Under the pieces are notes generated by a model. The model was not told where the DNA came from. It saw only the letters and a program-made list of their open reading frames with translations, and did not search any database. The position numbers and the translations under genes are program-made. Positions 1-8,147 of a DNA stretch of 46,695 nucleotides are shown one piece after another (the stretch's first letter is position 1; each line of letters starts with the position of its first letter). Source of the stretch: JACKBJ01 sp964549495 (lineage in GTDB: Bacteria > Chloroflexota > Anaerolineae > Epilineales > Epilineaceae); the NCBI GenBank assembly GCA_964549495.1, contig CAZJWJ010000033.1, forward strand, positions 1 to 46,695, given 5' to 3'.

Positions 1-1812
1 GCCGGGATCGGGCACGGCCGGCGGGGCCTGCGTCGGAGCCGGCGGCGCGAAGGCGCCGGGATCGATCGTCGGGTAGCTCGGACGGGGTGCCAAAGTGGGG
101 TCCGGTGGCCGGGTCGCCTTGATCGTCGGGCGCGGCAGGGCGGCCGGCTGGGTGACCGACGGGCCGCCGCCGGCCGGCCGGGTCGGCCGCGGATCGAAGG
201 GCGGCAAGGCGGTCGGGTAGACCGGCTTGGGCGCTGGCGGTTGGATCTTGGCCGGGATGGTCGGCAGGAAGATCGCCTGGCCGGCCAGGATGCGGTCGGC
301 CTCCAGGCAGTTGGCCGCGGCCAGCTGTGCCACGCTGCTGCCGGTGCGCCGCGCGATGCCGGCCAATGTCTCGCCCGCCACCACCCGGTAGGCAAACCAG
401 CCCGCCGGCACCTTGCAGCCGGCCACCGGCATCACCGCCGCCGGCGGCGGGCGCGAGCCGCCGTCGAGGATGGGCGCGACCGGGCTGGCGACGGCCGCGG
501 GACCGGCGGCGCTGCCGGCTCTGCCCGGCGCTTGACCGAATGCGGCCACCGGCGCGTCACCAGCCGGGATACCGCCCACCCGCCATTCGATGCTCCGGAT
601 CTCCGGCGGCGAGCCGATGTAGACCGTCGTGACGTAGTCGCCGGTTGGCCAGGGCCCGGTACCGGCCGACATGGCGACGTCCTCCCGCCCCTCGCCCTCG
701 TAGCGGCGCTCGAGCTCGAAGAGGATCTCGCCCTCGGTGTTCACGCTGCGAATGCGGACCGGGGTGCCGGCCATGCGGGCGTAATCGAAGGACAGGTAGA
801 CCAGCGAGCTGCCGGCGGGCAGACTCGCGCTCGGTTCTCCGGAAGGCGCAGTCGAGGTGTTCAGACGGGTCAGGCCCGGAGCATCGCCGGAAGCGCTGGC
901 GAAGGTGCCGAAGGGCGGTGCGGCGGCCATGTAGGTGCCCAGCGCGGTGATCTCGCCGGCAGCGCTGCGACCGCCCTCGGTGACGATCAGCTCGCCGATC
1001 GGTGTCCAGATCAAGCGATCGAGGTCCAGGCGCAGGAGGTCGAGCGTCACGCCCGGGCTGTAGCGGGGTTGTGGCGGCAGGTCGATCTCGAGCCGCGCTG
1101 GGCGGACCAGGGGCAACTCGCCCGGAGCCAGGTCGACCGCTGCCAGCGGCAAGCGTCCGGGTGGCGCCGGTGCCGGCAGTGCTTCGGCGCCGGCGATGCA
1201 GGTCAGCTGCAAGGGGCTGGCCTCCATCAGCGAGGCGGAAGGGATAGAGACCTGGGTGCGGCCGCAGGCCACGACCCGCCCACCGTATTCCGGCAAGACC
1301 AGGGTCGGCGCGGAGGCGGGGCTCAGGGGCAGCGCGCCCAGGTCCGCGCCCTCGCCCAGCACGCGCACCGTCCTGCTGGCCGGAAGGTAGCCTTCGGCCG
1401 GACCGATGACCAGAGTGTGCGCGGCCGGCGAGACGCCGTCGAAACGGAACTGTCCGTCGGGCAAGGTGATGGTCCGACGGCCGAGCTCCAGCAAGGTCAC
1501 CCCCGCATCGCGAATCGGCAGGCCGCTGCGGGCATCGAAGATCCGGCCGATGACCACGCCGGGACCCGGCCCTGGTCGATCGTCGGCCGACACCCCCGCG
1601 GACCCGCTGGTTTCCGGTCCGGCCACTCGTACATCCGCGAGGGCCGCATCTGGATCGACCTCGATCGGCGCACCGCTGGCGGCCGGTTCCTCGGATCCTT
1701 GCTGGCCGCTGATGCGCAGGGCCTCGCCGCCGGCCAAGAGCGAGAAGGCGATCAAGGCCAACAGCGCGGCCGCGAGGGCCGCATGCCTTCGATCGGGTCG
1801 CTTTACCTGCAT
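1..1812 (-). CDS. Secreted LysM protein with carboxypeptidase-regulatory-like domain (partial)
   Basis: The frame is open from an ATG at 1812 to the window edge (604 codons seen, no stop), so the C-terminus is missing. A hydrophobic segment at residues about 10-27 looks like a signal peptide or anchor. Residues about 85-150 resemble a carboxypeptidase-regulatory-like beta-sandwich (VIGRIFDARSGLPIRDAGV and following). A middle region of beta-rich repeats follows, then a LysM domain at about 468-516 (YRVVAGETLAGIARRTGSS), then a Pro/Thr-rich tail. LysM domains bind N-acetylglucosamine polymers, so a cell-surface, peptidoglycan-associated role is likely; no catalytic domain is visible in the part present. 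AAGGA lies about 7 nt before the ATG. It is transcribed away from the blaI-like gene. Confidence 0.85.
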   Translation of the reverse strand, partial: MQVKRPDRRHAALAAALLALIAFSLLAGGEALRISGQQGSEEPAASGAPIEVDPDAALADVRVAGPETSGSAGVSADDRPGPGPGVVIGRIFDARSGLPIRDAGVTLLELGRRTITLPDGQFRFDGVSPAAHTLVIGPAEGYLPASRTVRVLGEGADLGALPLSPASAPTLVLPEYGGRVVACGRTQVSIPSASLMEASPLQLTCIAGAEALPAPAPPGRLPLAAVDLAPGELPLVRPARLEIDLPPQPRYSPGVTLDLLRLDLDRLIWTPIGELIVTEGGRSAAGEITALGTYMAAAPPFGTFASASGDAPGLTRLNTSTAPSGEPSASLPAGSSLVYLSFDYARMAGTPVRIRSVNTEGEILFELERRYEGEGREDVAMSAGTGPWPTGDYVTTVYIGSPPEIRSIEWRVGGIPAGDAPVAAFGQAPGRAGSAAGPAAVASPVAPILDGGSRPPPAAVMPVAGCKVPAGWFAYRVVAGETLAGIARRTGSSVAQLAAANCLEADRILAGQAIFLPTIPAKIQPPAPKPVYPTALPPFDPRPTRPAGGGPSVTQPAALPRPTIKATRPPDPTLAPRPSYPTIDPGAFAPPAPTQAPPAVPDPG

Positions 1813-1906
1813 TCTATCGTCCTTGCGATTGGCAGCCACGGGTGCCCCGAGCAGCCCTCCATCCGCCGAAGTCACGGCTCCCGGCGAGCCGGCGCGTCTA
1901 AATACA

Positions 1907-1935
1907 ATTATAACGCCGACCCGCCGGCTCAGCAA
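1907..1935 (-). promoter_or_regulatory. Candidate sigma-70-type promoter for the LysM gene
   Basis: On the minus strand TTGCTG (1935-1930), a 17-nt spacer and a perfect TATAAT (1912-1907) are seen. The predicted start near 1900 leaves about 88 nt of leader before the ATG at 1812. Confidence 0.55.
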
Positions 1936-2006
1936 AGACTCACCGAGGACTCATGCTTCGGCCGTATCGAATCGTGGGCCCAATCCGTTGATACTGCCGG
2001 CTGGTG

Positions 2007-2021
2007 CTTACGAGGCGTAAG
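2007..2021. promoter_or_regulatory. Candidate BlaI-type operator 1 (upstream of blaI-like gene)
   Basis: A perfect dyad CTTAC-GAGGC-GTAAG lies 79 nt before the repressor start. The same dyad with a different 5-nt spacer occurs at 3738-3752 before the lipoprotein gene. BlaI/MecI/CopY repressors bind short dyads with a TAC...GTA core, so autoregulation by the adjacent repressor is inferred. Confidence 0.6.
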
Positions 2022-2099
2022 ACTTTCCAGTCGACGATAGCAGCCGAGTCCCGCCACTCGCGCTCTAGTGGCTGCCGAGAAGAAGCTAGAGGACACGAC

Positions 2100-2534
2100 A
2101 TGAAGGCTCCACGACGCGCCGATCTGGGTGCGTTCAAACTGGATCAGCAAGGGCTCGCCCGCGTTTTCGGCGAGTTGGAAGCCGCCGTGATGGAAGCGGT
2201 TTGGCAGCTCGAGGAAGCCACCGTGGCCGAAGTCTGCCAGCGCCTGGACGGTGACGTGCATTACAAGACGGTCATGACGGTGATGAACCGTCTGGTCGTC
2301 AAGGGCGCGCTGAAGCGAAGCCGTCGCTCGCGGGCCTACGTCTACCGCGCCAGCGAGGGGCGCCATGCCTTCGAGGCCCGGCTGTCCCGGCGGGTCGCCG
2401 AGAGCCTTCTGCGCGACTACGGCGACTTGGCGGTGGCCCAATTCGTCGACGCGATGGACGAGGTCGATCCGGAGCTGCGCGCCAAGCTGGCCGACATGGT
2501 CCAGCAGCGGCGGGCGGAAGGCGGGGCGGGCTGA
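2100..2534 (+). CDS. BlaI/MecI/CopY-family transcriptional repressor
   Basis: This encodes 144 aa from an ATG at 2100, with GAGG about 8 nt upstream. An upstream in-frame start at 2004 was rejected because it would place the operator inside the gene. The sequence has the typical penicillinase-repressor winged helix: LEAAVMEAVWQLEEATVAEV, then the recognition-helix region HYKTVMTVMNRLVVKGAL, then a C-terminal helical dimerisation part. It overlaps the M56 peptidase gene by one base (TGATG), the classic repressor-sensor pairing of BlaI-BlaR1 systems. In that family the repressor is released or cleaved when the membrane peptidase is triggered. No beta-lactamase is nearby; the likely target is the lipoprotein gene at 3759. 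Confidence 0.92.
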   Translation: MKAPRRADLGAFKLDQQGLARVFGELEAAVMEAVWQLEEATVAEVCQRLDGDVHYKTVMTVMNRLVVKGALKRSRRSRAYVYRASEGRHAFEARLSRRVAESLLRDYGDLAVAQFVDAMDEVDPELRAKLADMVQQRRAEGGAG

Positions 2535-3667
2535 TGTCTGGCTTCCGAACATCGGCCGACGGTCCCCTGCTGTCGCTTGCCTTGCTCGCCCTGGCCGTGC
2601 CGGCCGGCCTCTTGGCGCTCGCCGCCCGTCTGGGGTTGCCCGAGGATCCTCTGGTGGCTTGCCAGACCTTCCTGGCCACGGTCTTGGCCCGTACCGCGAA
2701 TCTGGGCTTGCTCTTGCCGGTGGCCTTGGTGGCCGCTTGCGCATTGGCTGCCCTCTTGGCCTTGGCGCATCAGATCTGGGTCACCCGGCGTACCTTGCGC
2801 CGCGTGCTGACCGACAGGATCGAAGCCGATCGCGCGCTTCAGATCGCCGCCCTGCGCTGCGGCTTGGGCGGGCGTCTCGATCTGATCGATGCCGACGAGG
2901 CCTTTACCTTCTGCTACGGCCTTCGCCGGGCGCGGGTCTGCATCAGCCGCGGCCTGGTCGAGCTGCTCGATCGCGACGAGTTGAACTCTGTCTTGGCGCA
3001 CGAGGCCCATCACCTGCGCCACCGGGATCCGCTCAAGATCTTGATCGGGCGCAGCCTGGCCAGCGCACTCTTCTTCCTGCCCTTGGCCGGCGCGCTGCGC
3101 AATGCCTTTCTGACCGGCAAGGAGCTCAGCGCCGACGCCGCGGCCGCGCGGCGCGGCGGCGAGCTTCCGCTGGCTTCGGCCCTGCTGAAGATGCTCTCGG
3201 CCGAGCGGCCTCGCTGGCCGGCAGGCGTCCTGGCCATCGGCGCCCTGTCGCCCACGGAGGCCCGCCTGCTCCAACTTACCGAGAGCCGCGCCTTGAGGCC
3301 CCAATTGCCAACAGCCCTCGACTGGGGATTGAGCTTGGCCTGTATCGCCGCCATCGTGGGCTTCGTCCAGGGCTCGGCGGCCACGGCATCCGCGGCGCCC
3401 ATCCACGCCGCCTGCGCGCCGCCGACCCACAGCGCGGGGCTCGGAATCCCAGCGGCTTCGACCTGGGCCGAGCCCGCGAGCGGCTCCGACGCATCGACCG
3501 CGGTGACCGGTGTCGATGAATCCCCCAGTTCCCAGCTCCTGGCCTCGCGCGGAGAGCTCCTGCTGCCGCAAGACGATCGCGGCCAGGCCGAGCTCCTGCT
3601 GCCACCCACATCGCCCGAACCCTGCGCGCTACTCTGCCAGCGCCCGGGCTGGCTGCACGACCGCTAG
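2534..3667 (+). CDS. M56-family (BlaR1-like) membrane metallopeptidase
   Basis: 377 aa. Hydrophobic segments near residues 12-35, 50-80, 165-185 and 255-280 suggest an integral membrane protein. The zinc-peptidase motif HEAHH is at 156-160 and the third-ligand motif ELSAD at 197-201, matching the M56 gluzincin pattern. There is no penicillin-binding sensor domain at the C-terminus; the tail after the last membrane segment (about 100 residues) is Ala/Pro/Ser-rich and ends in a Cys-containing stretch. It is coupled to the BlaI-like gene by a 1-base overlap. The inferred role is a signal-activated protease that relieves repression by its partner; the signal is unknown. Confidence 0.85.
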   Translation: MSGFRTSADGPLLSLALLALAVPAGLLALAARLGLPEDPLVACQTFLATVLARTANLGLLLPVALVAACALAALLALAHQIWVTRRTLRRVLTDRIEADRALQIAALRCGLGGRLDLIDADEAFTFCYGLRRARVCISRGLVELLDRDELNSVLAHEAHHLRHRDPLKILIGRSLASALFFLPLAGALRNAFLTGKELSADAAAARRGGELPLASALLKMLSAERPRWPAGVLAIGALSPTEARLLQLTESRALRPQLPTALDWGLSLACIAAIVGFVQGSAATASAAPIHAACAPPTHSAGLGIPAASTWAEPASGSDASTAVTGVDESPSSQLLASRGELLLPQDDRGQAELLLPPTSPEPCALLCQRPGWLHDR

Positions 3668-3733
3668 CCGGCCCCGACGGCCCCAACCGCCCGCTCTTGC
3701 GGCTCCCAGTTCTCATCGGGCCCCGCGGAGCGC

Positions 3734-3753
3734 TAGTCTTACAACAGGTAAGA
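3734..3753 (+). promoter_or_regulatory. Candidate BlaI-type operator 2 overlapping the lipoprotein promoter
   Basis: TCTTAC-AACAG-GTAAGA (3737-3753) is a perfect 6-bp dyad with the same arm sequence and 5-nt spacing as the site at 2007-2021. It overlaps a possible -10 (TAGTCT, 3734-3739), which sits 18 nt after TTCTCA (3710-3715). It ends 5 nt before the lipoprotein start, a position suited to repression. Confidence 0.6.
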
Positions 3754-3758
3754 GATCG

Positions 3759-6170
3759 ATGACCCGAATCATGAACGCAGGCCCAATCCCGACGCCGATC
3801 GCCCGAACCGCTCGCAAGCTGCGGCTTGCGCTGCTGATCCTGCCCTTGGCCTTCGCCTTGGGCTGCTCGCCTCAGGCTGGCGAGGAAACGGCCGAGCCGG
3901 CGGGGATCGCGCCCACCGAAGCCCCGGTCGAAGCCGGCCTGGCCACACTCACTGCCCGGAGCCCGGGCTCCGAGTCGGGCCAGATGCAGGCTCCGACGCC
4001 GGCAGCCGGTGCCGGGAGCGGGTTGGAGGGGCTGGTCGGCGGTGACGTCGACCTGCCGATGCCCGAAGATTCGGACATCAGCAACGCCCCGGTGTCCGGC
4101 GATCCTTACGCCGAGGCCGCCAACGCGCGCGCCACGGCCGATGCGGCCGCCGGCGTGCCGAACGTCGACTCCCTGGTCATGAGCATGCCGCCCCTGGCGA
4201 CCTTCACGCCGGCGCCCAGGGCCGCAGAGCCCGAGGAGGCGCTGATCTACGTCCGCAACGGAAGCTTCTGGCGCGCGGGGGCCGGACAGGCTCGACCGAG
4301 CCAGGTCCAGCTCGGCTCCGAGGTACCCAGCCTGTGGGCACCGCCGGAGGACCCGGGCCGGGCATGGATGTCTCCCGATGGACGCCAGATGGCCTTCTTC
4401 GCCGGATCCGATGCCGAGATGTGGGTGGCCGGCGTGGACGGCCGTGCCGCGCGCGCCGTCTCGGGCCCCAACCTGCCTCCGGAGATCCACCAGGTCTCGG
4501 CGGGCAGTGCGGAGCAGGACGTGCGCCTGCAGCCGGGTCGGCATTACACACTGGTCCGAATGGCGGGCGGCGAAGAGCCCTTTGCGGTGCTCATCGACGA
4601 CCTGAGCGAGCAGCGCCGGGGCTACGCGCGCCTTCGCTTCGTCCACGCGATCGAGGGTTTGGCCGCCCAGAGCTTGCAGGTCTACGTCAACGGGCAGCCC
4701 TTCGGCGGTCCGATGCGCTACGGCCGGAGCAGCGGTGAGATCGCGATCGCGGCCGGGCCGCTGACCGTGGAGCTGCGCGATCTCGAGGGCGAGGTCGTCA
4801 GCGCCCTGCCCGATTTCGAAGCGGTCAGCAAGCAGATCGTCAGCGTCTTCTTGGTGGGCCGGGATGCGCCCCGCGCCGTCAACGTGCTGACCGAGCACGA
4901 GAACGATCCGGGGACGGCCAGTCAGGTTCGGATCTTCAATGCCAGCCAGGCGACGCTCGATGCCCGCTTGGATGGTGAGATGTCCCTGGTGGGCGGCCTG
5001 GAGCCGGATGCCATCGGCCCCTTCGTGCGCGTGCCGGCCACGCTGTCGACCGAGCAGCGCTCCGACCTGCAGTTGGGCATCTATGGCAACAAGACCAACG
5101 AGCAACCGGTGGTCTGGTCACCGGACGGAACGCAGCTGGCCTTCATCGGCGGCGGCGACGGTCAGGTCGACATCTACGCCACGAATGCCGCAGGCCAGCT
5201 GCGCCGGGTGACCCAGGATGCCTTGCGCGAGTTCAACCCGGTCTGGTCGCCCGACGGTCATCTGGCATGGCTCTCCGAGGAGAGCGCGGTGGTGCTCTTG
5301 CACCTCTACTACCAGCGGGCCGGCGGAGAGATCGTCGAGGTGGACCCGACGCCCATCCGCCAGGCCCAGGGCCTGGCGCCGACCGAGAAGGTCTTCTATC
5401 CCGAGGATCCGATCTGGATCGATGGCGATCGCCTGGCCCTGATGCCCAGCGCCAACAACGTCTCGCTGGGCATGTGGGTGCTGGACACGCGCGATGGTGG
5501 GCTGCAGCAGATCTACGATGGCACGGTGACCGATCCGGACTGGTCGGCCGAAGCCGGCGCTTGGGTCTTCAACCCGGACGAGGAGACCGGGCGTCTGATC
5601 GTCCTGGAGCCCGATGGCCAGCAGCGAACCCTGGTCGAAGGCGATGCCTTCAACGCCATCTGGTCGCCCGACGGAAGCCGGATCAGCTACGTCGAGGGCC
5701 AGCGCATGATTCAAGAGGGTTGGCGCATCCACGTCATCGATGCCGATGGTGGCAACGATCGGACGCTGACCCCTCGTTGGCCCTTGATCCAGTTCGAGCC
5801 ACCGGTGCCGGGTCCGAACGCCAAGCGCTACTGGCTGGACGGTGGCGAACGGATCCTCTTCTCGCGCGTCGGGCGCGACTACGGCGCCGCCGAGCGCGCG
5901 GGCATCGGCCGCGTGCAGGAGGCGGGACCGGACTTGGAGAACTGGTACTCGGTCCGCGTCGATGGCAGCCAGGACGCGCCGCAACAGGTCACCGACCTGA
6001 CCCAGTCCTTCTACCTCGACAACCTCGAGGCCGAGCCGGCCGGGGACTTCTTGGCCTTCACCGGACTCTGGTACAAGTCCCGCACGCAGCAGCTCTGGGC
6101 CGTGCCGGCCGACGGTGGCCCGGCCATTCAGATCGACGGACCGGTGCGCTGGTTCGCCTGGCTGCCCTGA
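3759..6170 (+). CDS. TolB-like beta-propeller lipoprotein with DUF4397 domain
   Basis: 803 aa from the ATG at 3759 (in-frame ATG at 3771 is an alternative). A positively charged start and hydrophobic core end in the lipobox AFALGC, with Cys36 as the lipidated residue. A Pro/Ala-rich linker leads to one propeller-like blade (about 163-240, with AWMSPDGRQMAFF). A DUF4397-like beta domain follows (about 285-395, ARLRFVHAIEGLAAQSLQVY). Then come several PD40/WD40-like repeats to the end (VVWSPDGTQLAFIGG, IWSPDGSRISYVEG). Such proteins are extracytoplasmic scaffolds or ligand binders; no catalytic motif is seen. The operator at the promoter links it to the BlaI/M56 pair upstream. Confidence 0.88.
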   Translation: MTRIMNAGPIPTPIARTARKLRLALLILPLAFALGCSPQAGEETAEPAGIAPTEAPVEAGLATLTARSPGSESGQMQAPTPAAGAGSGLEGLVGGDVDLPMPEDSDISNAPVSGDPYAEAANARATADAAAGVPNVDSLVMSMPPLATFTPAPRAAEPEEALIYVRNGSFWRAGAGQARPSQVQLGSEVPSLWAPPEDPGRAWMSPDGRQMAFFAGSDAEMWVAGVDGRAARAVSGPNLPPEIHQVSAGSAEQDVRLQPGRHYTLVRMAGGEEPFAVLIDDLSEQRRGYARLRFVHAIEGLAAQSLQVYVNGQPFGGPMRYGRSSGEIAIAAGPLTVELRDLEGEVVSALPDFEAVSKQIVSVFLVGRDAPRAVNVLTEHENDPGTASQVRIFNASQATLDARLDGEMSLVGGLEPDAIGPFVRVPATLSTEQRSDLQLGIYGNKTNEQPVVWSPDGTQLAFIGGGDGQVDIYATNAAGQLRRVTQDALREFNPVWSPDGHLAWLSEESAVVLLHLYYQRAGGEIVEVDPTPIRQAQGLAPTEKVFYPEDPIWIDGDRLALMPSANNVSLGMWVLDTRDGGLQQIYDGTVTDPDWSAEAGAWVFNPDEETGRLIVLEPDGQQRTLVEGDAFNAIWSPDGSRISYVEGQRMIQEGWRIHVIDADGGNDRTLTPRWPLIQFEPPVPGPNAKRYWLDGGERILFSRVGRDYGAAERAGIGRVQEAGPDLENWYSVRVDGSQDAPQQVTDLTQSFYLDNLEAEPAGDFLAFTGLWYKSRTQQLWAVPADGGPAIQIDGPVRWFAWLP

Positions 6171-6267
6171 GAGCGAGTCAGATCGCGATCCAGTCGGCCG
6201 AGCCCGATGACAGACGACCGATATCCAACCGAAACATCCGCATCGATTCAGGAGGCAAGTCAACATC

Positions 6268-6966
6268 ATGAGCCGCAAGAGCAGCAAGAACGATCAGCAG
6301 GTAACCGTCAAGGTCGACTCCCGCGTATTCTACGGACTGGTCGCCCTCTTGGCGGTCGTCGCCGCCATCGGCCTGGGCTGGTTCATCGGCCAGCAGGTGG
6401 GCGGCGACCCGGCGGCGGCACCGACCACGGCCGATAGCGCGGCGGTCGATCCCGCCGCCGACCCGCTGGGCCAGCTCCAGCCATCCACCGGCATGCAGGC
6501 CGGTGGCGACACGAGCGGTCTGGCCGTGGCGACGACCAATCCGCTGGGCGGCGCGGCCGCCGGAGCGCCCGCCGGCAGCGCCGGCCAGCCGGTCAGCGTC
6601 GACGAGCAGCCGGTAGGCGAAGCCGAGCCGCGCCTCTGGATCGAGGAAGCCGCTGCCGAGAACTGGGTCGTCAATCTGGGCGAGATCGCGCCCGATGCGC
6701 GCTTCGAGCAGGACTTCACGCTCTCCAACATCGGTACGGCCGAGCTGGTCATCGAGGACACCAGCGCATCCTGCGGCTGCACGGCCGCGACGGTGGGCGA
6801 CACCAACCTGGGCCCGGGCGAGAGCACGACCCTGCGGGTCGGCTACGATCCGCGCGTGAACCAGGAGCAGGGTCGCTTCGTGCAGAAGCAGGTCCGCATC
6901 AAGTCCAACGATCCGCTGGTGCCGCTGGTCGAGTTCACGATCACGGCCGACGTCCTGGCCGAGTAG
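6268..6966 (+). CDS. Membrane-anchored DUF1573 protein (first copy)
   Basis: 232 aa, with AGGAGG 12 nt before the ATG. A single membrane anchor at residues about 24-46 is followed by an Ala/Pro/Gly-rich linker and a DUF1573 domain from about 130 to the end. The domain carries the usual Cys-Gly-Cys signature (SASCGCTAATVGDTNLGPGE) and a closing beta-strand pattern (KSNDPLVPLVEFTITADV). DUF1573 is an extracytoplasmic immunoglobulin-like fold of unclear function. It is followed by a second DUF1573 gene and a thioredoxin fusion, which suggests a shared envelope role, possibly thiol-related. Confidence 0.88.
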   Translation: MSRKSSKNDQQVTVKVDSRVFYGLVALLAVVAAIGLGWFIGQQVGGDPAAAPTTADSAAVDPAADPLGQLQPSTGMQAGGDTSGLAVATTNPLGGAAAGAPAGSAGQPVSVDEQPVGEAEPRLWIEEAAAENWVVNLGEIAPDARFEQDFTLSNIGTAELVIEDTSASCGCTAATVGDTNLGPGESTTLRVGYDPRVNQEQGRFVQKQVRIKSNDPLVPLVEFTITADVLAE

Positions 6967-7066
6967 CTCGGGCACGACGCGACGGACGATCGGCAGGCAG
7001 GGCAATTGAACGGTACATCCTTCGAGATCGAGACCGAGCGCCAGCTCGGTGGTCGGCACGATAGCG

Positions 7067-7089
7067 CGTGGGCTTCGGCCCACGGGAGG
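7067..7089 (+). promoter_or_regulatory. UUCG hairpin abutting the Shine-Dalgarno of the second DUF1573 gene
   Basis: CGTGGGC (7067-7073), TTCG, GCCCACG (7078-7084) form a 7-bp stem with a stable cUUCGg tetraloop. Its last base is the first G of GGGAGG (7084-7089), 8 nt before the ATG at 7098. It may protect the message, act as an upstream 3' end, or tune translation. Confidence 0.5.
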
Positions 7090-7097
7090 TGGTAGCA

Positions 7098-8147
7098 ATG
7101 GCAAAGCAGGGCAAGCGCAACGCCTACGGCGCTCCGGCCGAGGAGAAGGAGTTGGTCATCTCCTTGGATCGTCGGCTCTTCATCGGCCTGGGCATTCTGG
7201 TCGTCTTTGGCGGCGCGGTGGCCTTCGGCATGTGGTCGGCCCGCGGTGGTGGCAGCCCGAGCACGGCGACGACCGCGTCCAACGGCTCGGTCTCGGCTCC
7301 CATGGCGCCGGCCGTCGCCACGGCGCAGATGGAAGCCGAGCTCAAGTCGCTCAATCTCAACCCGGACACGACGACCATCATCGGCCAGGGCGGCGGAGCG
7401 GAGATGCAGCCGCTCGACCCGAACCAGGTCCAGCCGCCCTCCAACGCGGGCGCGATGATGAACGCGCCCGAGACGACCGACGGCAGCCGGGACATCATCC
7501 AGCCCAACGCCAACGCCGACGTGCCGGAGGGCATGGCCGAGCTGGGCGGTGAGGCTTTCGAGGTCAACCAGGATCCGAACCGGCCCAACACCGAGAACTG
7601 GGACCACGAGGTCCTGGCCAACTTCGAGGACCCCAACGTCACCAATCAGGACTACGCGCCGGTGCGCACCGAGGACGTCGAGGGGCAGCAGCTCGATGGT
7701 CCGCGGCTGGGCATTTCGGATCTGAACACCATCAACACCTACGACTTCGGCCTGGCGCCGATGACCGAGCCGGTCTCGCACAACTTCCTGGCCACCAACG
7801 TCGGCGACGAAGATCTCTTGATCTCGCGGGTCTACACCGGCTGCGGCTGCACCGCCACGCGCCTGGCCAACGTGGTCCTGGACGCGGCCGGCTGGGTGGT
7901 CGACGACAGCGGCGAGCAAGCGCCCTTCGTCTTGGCGCCGGGCGAGTCGGCCGAGTTCACGGTCGAGTTCGATCCGCGGGCCGAGGGCAAGCCGGGCGCC
8001 ATGTCCAAGTACATCCAGATCTTCTCCAACGACCCGACCAAGGTGGCCTTCGATTCGGCCGATCCCAACAGCCACGAGACGCGCTTCCGCATCGTGGTCG
8101 AGCCGAGCTATGCCTACGATGGCGCGGCGGTGGAGGACGAGGGGTGA
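7098..8147 (+). CDS. Membrane-anchored DUF1573-like protein (second copy)
   Basis: 349 aa from the ATG at 7098, preceded by GGGAGGTGG. A basic N-terminus and a membrane segment at about 25-45 precede a long low-complexity Asn/Pro/Gln-rich linker (about 50-190). The C-terminal DUF1573-like domain carries RVYTGCGCTATRLANVVLDA, with an insertion before the conserved APGESAEFTVEFDPRAEGK strand, and ends in a short Tyr/Asp-rich tail. The stop overlaps the GTG start of the SurA-TlpA gene by 4 nt, so the two are translationally coupled. The function is not known; the Cys-Gly-Cys pair and the thioredoxin neighbour are the clues. Confidence 0.85.
   Translation: MAKQGKRNAYGAPAEEKELVISLDRRLFIGLGILVVFGGAVAFGMWSARGGGSPSTATTASNGSVSAPMAPAVATAQMEAELKSLNLNPDTTTIIGQGGGAEMQPLDPNQVQPPSNAGAMMNAPETTDGSRDIIQPNANADVPEGMAELGGEAFEVNQDPNRPNTENWDHEVLANFEDPNVTNQDYAPVRTEDVEGQQLDGPRLGISDLNTINTYDFGLAPMTEPVSHNFLATNVGDEDLLISRVYTGCGCTATRLANVVLDAAGWVVDDSGEQAPFVLAPGESAEFTVEFDPRAEGKPGAMSKYIQIFSNDPTKVAFDSADPNSHETRFRIVVEPSYAYDGAAVEDEG

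Noticed and set aside
241..2040. A 599-codon open frame on the plus strand
   Set aside because: It is antisense to the LysM gene, has no signal or domain pattern, and its Gln/Arg/Gly-rich composition is typical of a high-GC shadow frame.
3276..5105. A 609-codon minus-strand open frame
   Set aside because: Antisense to the M56 and TolB-like genes; no motif, and it crosses the operator region.
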